The position numbers were made by a program, and so were the translations under genes. 46,560 nt of DNA from JAZDOK01 sp043798715 (GTDB lineage: Bacteria; Vulcanimicrobiota; JAZDOK01): the NCBI GenBank assembly GCA_043798715.1, contig JAZDOK010000084.1:1-46560 (forward strand), in the 5' to 3' direction. The notes below the pieces were generated by a model. The model had not been told where the DNA came from and did not search any database. It saw only the letters and a program-made list of their open reading frames with translations. Positions 32,769 to 40,735 of this stretch are shown here, in pieces; the stretch's first letter is position 1; every line of letters starts with the position of its first letter.

Positions 32769-34624
32769 TTCTGCGGTACGCTCCCTGACCAGTTCCTCCA
32801 GATGTTCCTGGTGCTTTTCAGGGCCTCCTGGGCCCGTTTGCGTTCTGCAATGTCCTCCATGCTGCCTTCATAGTGCAACACCCGCCCATCATCATCTTTG
32901 ACCACTCGCGCCGCGTCGTTCACCCACATGACCGAGCCGTCCTCACGGCGTATGCGAGCCTCGAAATCGCGAACAATCCCTTCCCGTTCAATCATCAGTC
33001 TCCAGCGATCGCGGTCCTCGGGGTCGGTGTAGAGATTAGTGGTCCGGAGACCCAACAGGCCTTCTCGGTCGGAATAACCCAGCATCTGAACCATGGCGTG
33101 GTTGACATCGAGGAACCGCCCCGCTGGAGTGGAGCGGTAGAGACCGATGGGAACGCCGTCAAACAGGGTGCGAAAGCTCTCCTGGCTTTTCTTCAGGGCT
33201 TCCTCCGCGCGTTTGCGCTCGGCTAATTCCTCTTCCAATCCGGCCATGGTTTTCTTAAGTTTCGTGGCCATTAGAGTGATGCCCGCTGCCAGGGAGCCAA
33301 GTTCATCCCTGGTCTTAACATCCCGCGAAGCATTTGAAGCCGCTGTGAAATCTCCCTGCCCCACGGCCTCGACAGCCCTGGTCAGAAGATGAATCGGCTT
33401 TGAGAAATAAGCCGCGAGCGTGCTTGCCGTGAGCGTTGCTGCGATCAGCGTGATCGCCAACAAAACCAGTATGGTCAGAACCAGCGAATGAACCTTGCTT
33501 GTTATGGCAGCTCCCACCTGGGTGGCGGCCTCGTGAAATGTAGCCACATCCGCGCCGATGGCGAGCCATCCGAAACCACCCGGACCTCCGTACCGGCCGC
33601 CGTGGTAAGGGATGGGCGCATAGGCGACAAACTTGTTGTGCCCCATCCAGAAGTATTGAGTGGAACCCGCTTTACCTTTCATCGCCATGCGGTGTATGGC
33701 CACCAGATGCGGATCGCTCCAGTCCGCATGATCCAGATTGATCGGGTTCCGGCCGAGTTCCTCTTTTCTGGTTGCCCAGGGAACGGGCTTGCCGATATCG
33801 GTCACGCCGCCAATGAGATTGTCCAGGGGGTGCCCGATAAGGTAGGCGTTTGATTCAATAATATAAGAGTAATTGCCCGTTGACGCGTCCGACTCCAGGG
33901 CAAAGCGCTGCTCGGTGGGAACGATATGGTCGGAAAATTCCTCAATATGCCGGCTGGAAAGGGCCAGGACGATAACCCCCTCGAAACGCATGGTCGGTCC
34001 GAAGAGAGGCATGGCAAAACGCAGGACACCGTGGAAACGTTTCCCGGCTTCGAAGTCTTTCTTGCTCACATAAAAGCCGGTGACATTCCCCACGTATATC
34101 TCTCCGGCGGGCAGCCGCCGGGCTTCATTGAAGTAGTTTTCGCATTTATACAGGGTATTCGCCGGATTGCTGACGTCCCGGAGCTCGCCGGCAGAGGCTG
34201 CCTTCCCTTCCAGAATTTTGATCTTTTCCGTGCCATTGCCGGCTATAAAGGAGATCTCCCGGTATAGGGGCTCCAGTTGTTTCACTTCTTTGCCGTTATC
34301 AAGACGCCACACGGCTTTCAGATGGGTTCGGAAGAAATCCAGGTAGGCAGAGGTCGTGCGGGGCAAACGGGAAAGCAGCTCAAGGTCGTTCTCACGCTCC
34401 TCCAGAAAGTCCGCGATGGCTTTGGCTCCCTCCAGGGTGCGTAACTCCAAAGCCTCAGCCGACTTGGCATCAAGAGCCTTTTGGCTGCGGTCTATGGCGA
34501 CTTTGCCGGTTGAGAGGATGCCCTGCAACGTGAGAGCTCCTAACAGAACCAGAGGAACCAGGCAGACCAGAAGAATGGAGAGAACCAATCTGCGGTAAAT
34601 TCCTGAGGTCATCCATTTCATCAT
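32741..34624 (-). CDS. Sensor half of the hybrid kinase: Cache-like, HAMP and PAS domains
   Basis: 627 residues. A strong ribosome site (GGGGAGG) precedes the tandem ATG. There is an N-terminal membrane helix (LVLSILLVCLVPLVLLGALTL), then a ~300-residue periplasmic Cache-like sensor. A second helix (LVLTILVLLAITLIAATLT) leads to HAMP (YFSKPIHLLTRAVEAVGQGDF) and PAS/PAC (SFRTLFDGVPIGLYR...EGSMEDIAERKRAQEAL). After RAQEALK the frame goes wrong and ends 30 residues later. The shift maps to a run of four A residues (plus-strand TTTT, 32815-32818). One added base joins it perfectly to the kinase half. It may be a real lesion, a programmed shift or a sequencing error. Confidence 0.9.
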   Translation of the reverse strand: MMKWMTSGIYRRLVLSILLVCLVPLVLLGALTLQGILSTGKVAIDRSQKALDAKSAEALELRTLEGAKAIADFLEERENDLELLSRLPRTTSAYLDFFRTHLKAVWRLDNGKEVKQLEPLYREISFIAGNGTEKIKILEGKAASAGELRDVSNPANTLYKCENYFNEARRLPAGEIYVGNVTGFYVSKKDFEAGKRFHGVLRFAMPLFGPTMRFEGVIVLALSSRHIEEFSDHIVPTEQRFALESDASTGNYSYIIESNAYLIGHPLDNLIGGVTDIGKPVPWATRKEELGRNPINLDHADWSDPHLVAIHRMAMKGKAGSTQYFWMGHNKFVAYAPIPYHGGRYGGPGGFGWLAIGADVATFHEAATQVGAAITSKVHSLVLTILVLLAITLIAATLTASTLAAYFSKPIHLLTRAVEAVGQGDFTAASNASRDVKTRDELGSLAAGITLMATKLKKTMAGLEEELAERKRAEEALKKSQESFRTLFDGVPIGLYRSTPAGRFLDVNHAMVQMLGYSDREGLLGLRTTNLYTDPEDRDRWRLMIEREGIVRDFEARIRREDGSVMWVNDAARVVKDDDGRVLHYEGSMEDIAERKRAQEALKSTRNIWRNWSGSVPQNWRRQTRNW

Positions 34625-34769
34625 TTTATACCTCCCCTAATTCAAGAGGGATAAATAACGGATTTCGGGCATGGACTGATTATAGCAAAAATGAGGTTGT
34701 GCAACAATAGCAGGCAGGGAAGAGGGTAACAGCTTGACGGAGGATCGTTTTTGGGTTAATATTAAGAAC

Positions 34770-35765
34770 ATGGAAAAAATCGGCATCACTACAACGATTC
34801 CGGTGGAGATCCTTCTGGCGGCGGAATGCACCCCGGTTGATTTGAACAATATTTTCATCGGCCATGAAGACGCCTCCTCTCTGGTGGATGCCGCAGAGGA
34901 GGCCGGCCTTCCCCGCACCCTCTGCTCATGGGTAAAAGGCATTTTCGGCCTTCTTAAGCGGGAAAAGTGCGTGGAAGCGGTCATCCCCGTGGTCCAGGGA
35001 GACTGCAGCAATACCTTCGCCCTCATGGAAAACCTTGTGCTCGACGGGGTGAAGTGCATTCCCTTCGCCTATCCTCACACCAGGACCCGGGCGGAACTCA
35101 TGCGCGAAATGAAGCGCCTGGCCGCTCAGATGGGAACACCCTGGGAAAAGGTTGAAAAAGCGAAAATCCGCCTGGATGCCATACGTGAGCAGGCCCGCCT
35201 CATCGACGAGATGACCTGGGAAAAAAACATTGTGTCCGGATTTGAAAATCACGCCTACCTCATCTCCTGCAGCGATTTCAGAGGAAATCCCGATTCCTTC
35301 TCAAGCGAGATGGCCTCCTTCATCGTGGAAGCTTCGGGGAGAGCGCCGCTCTCGCACCCGATTCGGCTCGGCTACGTGGGGGTCCCCCCCATCCTTAGCG
35401 ATCTCTACCACTTCCTGGAGAAAAAGGGGGCCCGAGTCGTCTTCAACGAGACTCAGCGCCAGTTCTCCATGCCTTACAAGACCGCGGACGTCGTTGAACA
35501 GTATCTTGCCTATACCTACCCGTATGATATCTTCGGCCGTCTTGAAGATATTCGTTCCGCCGCTGCCGAGCGCCGTCTTGACGGAATCATTCATTATGTC
35601 CAGTCTTTTTGTCACCACCAGATGGAGGATCGTATCCTGCGTGAGTGTCTGCCGCTCCCCGTCTTCACCCTCGAAGGAGACAGGCCGGGACCCGTGGATG
35701 CCAGGACCGCTCTGCGTCTGGAGAGCTTCATCCAGCTCCTGACTGAGCGGAAGGAGAGGTCCTGA
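34770..35765 (+). CDS. 2-hydroxyacyl-CoA dehydratase (HgdB/FldC-like) family protein
   Basis: 331 residues from the ATG at 34770 (MEKIGITTTIPVEILLAAECTPVDLNN), the typical family start. The ATG 36 bases upstream adds non-conserved residues. The family holds [4Fe-4S] clusters through scattered Cys, seen here in AAECTPVD, LCSWVKG, VVQGDCSNT and HYVQSFCHH. Characterised members dehydrate 2-hydroxyacyl-CoA or reduce benzoyl-CoA as two-subunit enzymes with an activator ATPase. Neither a second subunit nor an activator is nearby, so this is a stand-alone relative of unknown function. It overlaps the methyltransferase start (TGATG). Confidence 0.85.
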   Translation: MEKIGITTTIPVEILLAAECTPVDLNNIFIGHEDASSLVDAAEEAGLPRTLCSWVKGIFGLLKREKCVEAVIPVVQGDCSNTFALMENLVLDGVKCIPFAYPHTRTRAELMREMKRLAAQMGTPWEKVEKAKIRLDAIREQARLIDEMTWEKNIVSGFENHAYLISCSDFRGNPDSFSSEMASFIVEASGRAPLSHPIRLGYVGVPPILSDLYHFLEKKGARVVFNETQRQFSMPYKTADVVEQYLAYTYPYDIFGRLEDIRSAAAERRLDGIIHYVQSFCHHQMEDRILRECLPLPVFTLEGDRPGPVDARTALRLESFIQLLTERKERS

Positions 35766-36640
35766 TGCCTGTACAGGTGCGATCCGTTCAGCCGGAACTT
35801 CCCGGGATTGCGCCCCCGCCTGAACCCTGCTATACGGGAGAGGGGGTCACCCTCTACAGGGGAGACTGCCTGGACATCCTTCCCCTTCTCCCTCAGGAAA
35901 GCGTCGACATGATTTTTGCTGATCCTCCCTATTATCTCTCCAACGGCGGGTTTACCTGCAGATCGGGAAAACGGGTGCCGGTCCACAAGGGGAGATGGGA
36001 TGAATCCAACGGGCTTATGGAGGATCACGGTTTTCACCTGGAATGGCTCAGGCGCTGCAGGGAAATGCTGAAAGCCAACGGAACAATCTGGGTCTCCGGG
36101 ACCTATCACAGCATTTATTCGATCGGCTTCGCCCTCCAGCATCTCGGCTTCCGGATACTGAACGACATCATCTGGTTCAAACCGAACGCGCCCCCAAACC
36201 TCGGTTGCCGCTGTTTCACCGCCAGCCACGAAACTCTTCTCTGGGCGGCGCGGGACTCCGATTCCAAGCATGTCTTCCATTACCAGGAAATGAAGAAGGG
36301 AAACAAGGGAAAGCAGATGCGCAGCTTCTGGAAGGACATACAGGAGGATCTCTGGGAGAGCATATGGAATATTCCTACTCCTGCCCCCCGTGAGAAACAG
36401 CAGGGCAACCATCCGACACAGAAACCTCTGATGTTGATGAGAAGGCTTATCGAGGCCTCAACAAATGAGGGTGACGTCGTCCTGGATCCTTTTACAGGTT
36501 CCGGCTCAACGGGGATAGCGGCGCTTGAGTTGAAAAGGGAATTCATGGGAATCGAACAGTCGGAAGAATATCTTGAACTCTGCATGAGGCGCTTCGAACA
36601 GAACAGAAATATGTGGATCAAAGTCGGAAAAGGAGAATGA
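35765..36640 (+). CDS. Orphan beta-class DNA methyltransferase (DpnIIB/YhdJ-like)
   Basis: 291 residues. The catalytic motif DPPY is at 53-56 (MIFADPPYYLSNGG) and precedes the SAM-binding motif VVLDPFTGSGSTG (~240). That is the beta-class order. The target-recognition region between includes GTIWVSGTYHSIYSIGFALQHLGFRI, then HETLLWAARDSDSKH and GNHPTQKP. Members of this group methylate adenine N6, often as orphans. No restriction endonuclease gene is present beside it. It is coupled by overlaps to the HgdB-like gene and the TPR gene, an unusual setting. Confidence 0.9.
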   Translation: MPVQVRSVQPELPGIAPPPEPCYTGEGVTLYRGDCLDILPLLPQESVDMIFADPPYYLSNGGFTCRSGKRVPVHKGRWDESNGLMEDHGFHLEWLRRCREMLKANGTIWVSGTYHSIYSIGFALQHLGFRILNDIIWFKPNAPPNLGCRCFTASHETLLWAARDSDSKHVFHYQEMKKGNKGKQMRSFWKDIQEDLWESIWNIPTPAPREKQQGNHPTQKPLMLMRRLIEASTNEGDVVLDPFTGSGSTGIAALELKREFMGIEQSEEYLELCMRRFEQNRNMWIKVGKGE

Positions 36641-37440
36641 AATTGAGCTCACAAGATGTGAAACCAAACGAAATAGAAAAAAAGAGAATCCGGAAGGCGC
36701 CCCCAAAAACGAGCGGTGCTTATCGCTCAAGGATCAAAACCCCCAAGGAGCATTCCCCCACGGCCATGGAAATCAGGCGGAGCAAGATTATCCGGGGGGT
36801 CACCTGGGTTCTCGTCCTGGCCTTCGCAACGACCTGTATCGCGTTTATCTCGGGCAAGGGCGGGAAAAAACCCGTGGACACCAAGTCGCAAAATTCCCAG
36901 CAGGCCCCGGCGGATGAGAAAAAGCGGGAAATTGAGATCGCCCTGGAGGACGTGAAGCAGCGGCCGAATGATCCGACTTCCCATTACAACCTGGCCGTTC
37001 ATTACCAGAATGCCGGCTCCTTCGAAAAGGCCGTCCCGCACTTCGAAAAGGCCATTGCGCTGGACAAGGGCCACACTGCGGCTATGTTTCACCTTGGGCA
37101 AATTTTCCAGGCCATGAATAAAATGAACGAGGCAGAAAAGCAGATTAACAGCCTGCTGAAAATAGATCCAAAGGACGCAGAGGCCAACCTTCTTCTGGCC
37201 CAGATATATCAGGCTCAAAAAAATCCGTTGAAAGCCGGAAAGGCCGTTGAAGATTCGATCCGCCTGAACCCGGGGAATACTTTCGCTTACCTTCTAAAAG
37301 CCCAGATTTTGACGGAGAAGGGCGAAACCAAGGAAGCTAAGGCGACCCTGGAGACGGCCCTGGAAGTCGCACAGGCCGATAAGCCCGAACTGGCGAAATT
37401 CATCCAGCAAAAGCTGGATGAACTGAAAAAGACAAAATAA
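36637..37440 (+). CDS. Membrane-anchored TPR protein
   Basis: 267 residues from the ATG at 36637, which overlaps the methyltransferase stop (ATGA) and has AAAGGAG in front. The longer frame to 36613 is not needed. A basic cytoplasmic tail of ~45 residues is followed by one membrane helix (GVTWVLVLAFATTCIAFIS). At least four TPR units follow outside (DPTSHYNLAVHYQNAGSFEKAVPHFEKAIALD, then HTAAMFHLGQIFQAMNK and so on). Likely a protein-protein scaffold. Partner unknown. Confidence 0.82.
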   Translation: MKLSSQDVKPNEIEKKRIRKAPPKTSGAYRSRIKTPKEHSPTAMEIRRSKIIRGVTWVLVLAFATTCIAFISGKGGKKPVDTKSQNSQQAPADEKKREIEIALEDVKQRPNDPTSHYNLAVHYQNAGSFEKAVPHFEKAIALDKGHTAAMFHLGQIFQAMNKMNEAEKQINSLLKIDPKDAEANLLLAQIYQAQKNPLKAGKAVEDSIRLNPGNTFAYLLKAQILTEKGETKEAKATLETALEVAQADKPELAKFIQQKLDELKKTK

Positions 37441-37469
37441 CAGTTCTGCAGGCAGCCTCAGAGCACCTG

Positions 37470-37850
37470 TCAGGCTGCTCGCGACAGGACTCCGGTTATA
37501 ATTACTTCGAGGGACTCTATCCACTCCTCGATGCCGTGGAGAATTTCTTCCTTGAAAAGCGCGGCTTCCTGTTCATCCCGGGCCGCCTCCAGTTTCCTGG
37601 TAGCGCCTTCGATGCGGGAAATGACGGATTGGATCTTCTTGAGCTCGCTCTCATCGGCGCACAGATGAATGAAAGAGTCGACGATCCTGGACTGCTCGGC
37701 GACGCACGATTCCATCTCTTTCATAAGCTCATCCGAAAGCTGTTCTCCCTCGCTTACCCTCTTGCTCAGCTGTTCGTTCCTGGCGGAAACTTCCTTGAGC
37801 CGCTCAAGATCCTCCATCAGTTTCTGTCGGGCGGGTATGCTCTCATTCAT
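37470..37850 (-). CDS. Small coiled-coil protein downstream of the branching enzyme
   Basis: 126 residues, almost entirely charged helical heptads (LMEDLERLKEVSARNEQLSKRVSEGEQLSDELMKEMESC). There is no membrane segment and no recognised domain. The ATG follows the GH57 stop by 12 bases behind GAGGGGGAG, so it is part of that operon. A 7-bp inverted repeat (GCAGCCT/AGGCTGC, 37452-37478) spans its stop and may end both convergent transcripts. Function unknown. Confidence 0.65.
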   Translation of the reverse strand: MNESIPARQKLMEDLERLKEVSARNEQLSKRVSEGEQLSDELMKEMESCVAEQSRIVDSFIHLCADESELKKIQSVISRIEGATRKLEAARDEQEAALFKEEILHGIEEWIESLEVIITGVLSRAA

Positions 37851-37862
37851 GGTTTCTCCCCC

Positions 37863-39458
37863 TCAGCGCGCTGTTGCGTAATCCCTGTAATCAATTTCCT
37901 TATAAAAGTTGTCCTTGCCCTCTATGTCACGGATCCACCCTTCGTCAAGAGCATCTCCCAAGATGTTTTCATAGAGCCTGGTGAAACGCAGAACGTGATC
38001 CCGGGTGCGTTTTCTGGCGTATTCGGTCATGGTCCCGGTTTTCATGATGAAAGCCCAGTCGCTCGACTGTGCCAGCAGGAGCTCCCTGGCCGCCTGATTC
38101 AGCGCCCGGCGCCTTAGGCCCTCGGCGGTCTGGAAACGGTCGGCTAATTCCGTCATCCGTTCAGCGGCTTTGTGAAGATGGCGATAAATCCAGTCGTTGC
38201 TGCCATTGAGCCAGACCTCGGCGTATCCCTTGTGCCCCCAGCTTGAAAGAGACGGCGTAGCCACCTGGTTCTGCGGGAACTTATCGAGATATTCAGACGG
38301 AGTGATCATCCTGACCTTTTTCTGATCGTAATGCATCTTCCTGCTGAGAAAGTTAATCCAGGCAGGACCTTCATACCACCAGTGTCCGAAGAGTTCTGCA
38401 TCATAAGGAGCGACGATGATGGGCTCCCGGCCGAGAATCCCGTAGAGGTAATCCGCCTGCTTCTCCCGGTTGAACATGAAATTTCCCGCATGAGAGGCGG
38501 CTTTCTCCATCGCCCATTCCGGAACGTAAGGCTCCTTGTGATCGCCCGTGCCGGTGATGCGATAATACTTGATGCCCGTGTTGATACGCTGGCCGCTCTC
38601 GTGAATATAGGGACGAATGTAATCCATATCCAGATCGTACCCGACATCGCGATAAAACTCACGGTAGTCATAATCCCCCGGATAGCCTTCTTTGGCGCTC
38701 CAGACCTGCTTGGATGATTCAAGATCCCGCCCAAAGGCAGCCACTCCCGAGGGGCAGTAGATGGGAGCATACACCGCGTACCTTGGTTTTGGAGAGGCAT
38801 AGAGAACGGCGTGGGTATCCACGAAGAAGAAGCGAATTCCTTCCTCCAGGAGAATCTCATCATCGCCCGGATTATAGCCGCACTCGGGGAGCCAGATGCC
38901 CCGGGGGCGACGGCCCAGATGCTTCTCATAGACTTTTGCCCCTATGCGAATCTGGGCCCGAACGGCCTCCCGGTTAATCTCCATCAGAGGCAGAAACCCG
39001 TGCGTCGCGGCGCAGGTCGTGATTTCCAACTTGCCCAGATCCTGGAAAGCGCCGAATGCTTTGACGAGGTTTCTCCCGTACTGCTCGGTAAACCGCTGGT
39101 GGCTCTTTCGAAAGCGCATCTGGTACATGAGGGCGAGCTTGTTGAATTCTTTCTGACCTTGAGTTCTGGCGACTTCCTTGTCAGCCAGTTCGATCAGTTT
39201 TTCGAGATGCTGGACATAGCGGTCCTGCAGCAGGGGATCCGCCAGCATCTCCATCAGTGGAGGGGAAAGAGAAAGAGTAAGGCGAAAATCAATCCCGTCC
39301 CTGATCAGACTTTCAAAGACGCTGAGAAGGGGAATGTAAGTCTCGGTAATCGCTTCGTAGAGCCAGTCTTCTTCAAACGAATCGGTATATTCAGGATGTC
39401 TGACATAGGGCAGGTGGGCGTGAAGCACCAGGGATAAATACCCTTTGCAATCCTCCAT
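37863..39458 (-). CDS. GH57 1,4-alpha-glucan branching enzyme (DUF1957 C-terminus)
   Basis: 531 residues. The N-terminus LVLHAHLPYVRHPEY is characteristic of GH57. The predicted nucleophile Glu 192 is in GIWLPECGY, and the acid Asp 353 is in APYDAELFGHWWYEGP. These positions match characterised GH57 branching enzymes closely. The C-terminal helical DUF1957-like part completes it. It makes alpha-1,6 branches in glycogen. AGGAGG precedes the ATG and DUF4912 lies 11 bases upstream. Confidence 0.92.
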   Translation of the reverse strand: MEDCKGYLSLVLHAHLPYVRHPEYTDSFEEDWLYEAITETYIPLLSVFESLIRDGIDFRLTLSLSPPLMEMLADPLLQDRYVQHLEKLIELADKEVARTQGQKEFNKLALMYQMRFRKSHQRFTEQYGRNLVKAFGAFQDLGKLEITTCAATHGFLPLMEINREAVRAQIRIGAKVYEKHLGRRPRGIWLPECGYNPGDDEILLEEGIRFFFVDTHAVLYASPKPRYAVYAPIYCPSGVAAFGRDLESSKQVWSAKEGYPGDYDYREFYRDVGYDLDMDYIRPYIHESGQRINTGIKYYRITGTGDHKEPYVPEWAMEKAASHAGNFMFNREKQADYLYGILGREPIIVAPYDAELFGHWWYEGPAWINFLSRKMHYDQKKVRMITPSEYLDKFPQNQVATPSLSSWGHKGYAEVWLNGSNDWIYRHLHKAAERMTELADRFQTAEGLRRRALNQAARELLLAQSSDWAFIMKTGTMTEYARKRTRDHVLRFTRLYENILGDALDEGWIRDIEGKDNFYKEIDYRDYATAR

Positions 39459-39469
39459 GAAAAAACCTC

Positions 39470-40063
39470 CTAACTCGGATGAACTCCATTTGAAAACTCA
39501 GAACCACCGACATGCTCCTCTTCGAGCCTTCTGGCTATGGAGCGGCGGAGGTCTTCCAGTATGTGAGGCGAACTGCCCACCTCTCCGACCATTTTGAATA
39601 TCCTGTGGTAGGTCTCTTCTATGACCATCCACTCGGAATCCACCTCATCGGCAAAAGTGTCCCTCGGGGTGCGAATCGTATTGGAGAGAGCGACTGCATG
39701 AAACTCCCCGTTGGGGGTCAGAAATCCTATCTGGCCGGTAAAACAGCTGTCCGGGCGCCCGAGATGAAGGTGCCAGCTTGCGGCCGGGCCCGTCACGTCC
39801 ACCTCCATGTGGAGGCGCGGAAGGTCCTCTTTGTTCTTTCCTGTGATGAAGATGCGCAGAAGCAGGCGGCTTGCATCAAACTGGTCGCCCAGGACTTTTC
39901 TAAGAGAACTTTTTTTCTCCCCCGAGACCTCCCAGTATGCGAAAGCCCAATACGGGTCCCTGACCATGAGCGTCAGCCGATCTTCACCATAGCCATCAGG
40001 GAGTTCTTCCGGCGGAGGCTCCACGATGGTCTCCGGCTTGTATTGCTGATCAAACATGTACAT
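39470..40063 (-). CDS. DUF4912 protein of the glycogen operon
   Basis: 197 residues. The conserved core is RLTLMVRDPYWAFAYWEVSGEKKSSL, then RLLLRIFITG, AASWHLHLGRPDSCFTGQIGFLTPNGEFHAVALSN and WMVIEETYHRIF. DUF4912 proteins are regularly encoded next to GH57 branching enzymes and may bind glucan, as the beta-sandwich-like pattern suggests. An AAGGAGGG ribosome site precedes the ATG. Function is not proven for the family. Confidence 0.85.
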   Translation of the reverse strand: MYMFDQQYKPETIVEPPPEELPDGYGEDRLTLMVRDPYWAFAYWEVSGEKKSSLRKVLGDQFDASRLLLRIFITGKNKEDLPRLHMEVDVTGPAASWHLHLGRPDSCFTGQIGFLTPNGEFHAVALSNTIRTPRDTFADEVDSEWMVIEETYHRIFKMVGEVGSSPHILEDLRRSIARRLEEEHVGGSEFSNGVHPS

Positions 40064-40080
40064 TGTGTGCCCTCCTTGCT

Positions 40081-40170
40081 CTAGGCAGGCAAGCCATCTC
40101 TTGAATGCTTCAGACGTTCGACGAATCTGACAGTTCTTTCTCTAATCAAATCATAATTTCCTGTTTCCAT
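40081..40170 (-). CDS. Possible 29-residue peptide upstream of DUF4912
   Basis: ATG at 40170 to TAG at 40083-40081, reading METGNYDLIRERTVRFVERL and ending RDGLPA. AGGAGG is only three bases from the ATG, which is close. The stop is 17 bases before the DUF4912 start. The frame is open further upstream to a GTG at 40311 without a ribosome site. It may be a small operon-leading protein or chance. Confidence 0.3.
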   Translation of the reverse strand: METGNYDLIRERTVRFVERLKHSRDGLPA

Positions 40171-40383
40171 GTCCCTCCTGTCAAAAAGGCCGGTTCCCGG
40201 AGCGGCGGCGCTTGCGCCGTTTTGAAAATATTTCACCTGATTATTCAGGGGAACTTCGCCTGACGGAACCTGCTTTAAAAAAAGGAGACGAGCTTGTTTT
40301 CTTCCAGGCACTTACAGACATCTTTAAACATACCGGGTATATTCTACGATGAAATACTGATCCCTTTTGCGGCAAAGAAAAAA

Positions 40384-40404
40384 CCCCGGCATCTCTCTCC
40401 GGGG
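40384..40404 (-). terminator. Rho-independent terminator of the Lys/Ala-rich mini-protein gene
   Basis: CCCCGG and CCGGGG form a stem around a nine-base loop. On the minus strand TTTTTTC follows at once. A second perfect hairpin (GGAATCGC-GTCA-GCGATTCC, 40435-40454) lies between it and the gene's stop. Confidence 0.8.
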
Positions 40405-40468
40405 CCGATTCAGCTGAAGCTGAACGCTGCAGGTGGAATCGCGTCAGCGATTCCAAGGAATACTTCTT

Positions 40469-40537
40469 TTACTTCTTCTTTGCGACTTTCTTGGCTGCCG
40501 GTTTCTTCTCGGCTACTTTCTTCTTCGCAGCTGGCAT
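40469..40537 (-). CDS. 22-residue Lys/Ala-rich mini-protein (histone-H1-like composition)
   Basis: ATG at 40537, stop TAA at 40471-40469. The product starts MPAAKKKVAEKK and ends KKVAKKK. Lys and Ala make up about three quarters of the residues, with the PAAKK repeat seen in H1-like bacterial tails. GGGAGGA lies about seven bases upstream. It has its own consensus promoter, a structured leader and a terminator, so it is a dedicated gene and not a chance ORF. Likely role: binding of DNA or RNA by charge. It is missed easily because of its size. Confidence 0.75.
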   Translation of the reverse strand: MPAAKKKVAEKKPAAKKVAKKK

Positions 40538-40562
40538 GTCTTCATCCTCCCTTGCGATAAAA

Positions 40563-40610
40563 TTTAGTGGCTACCATATCTTGTATCCGAAGGATCTGAT
40601 AACCACTAAA
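40563..40610 (-). other. Leader stem-loop of the mini-protein mRNA
   Basis: TTTAGTGG and CCACTAAA form perfect 8-bp arms (40603-40610 and 40563-40570). Inside lies a smaller stem ATCC-TTCG-GAT with a UUCG tetraloop. The structure fills the leader between promoter and ribosome site and may control stability or translation. Confidence 0.6.
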
Positions 40611-40613
40611 CAC

Positions 40614-40642
40614 AGTATAGCAATCTTGAGATCCATTGTCAA
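40614..40642 (-). promoter_or_regulatory. Consensus sigma70 promoter of the mini-protein gene
   Basis: TTGACA (40642-40637), exactly 17 bases, then TATACT (40619-40614). This is the closest match to the sigma70 consensus in the window and predicts high expression. An A/T-rich tract of about 40 bases lies just upstream (40643-40685) and could act as an UP element. Confidence 0.82.
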
Positions 40643-40735
40643 TGTTTTTTTGAAAAATTTTTAAAATATTTTTTAAATAATTTCCCGGACTCACGCAGAG
40701 ACAACCGGACGAAAGCCTGCGTCTGTTATGCCATA

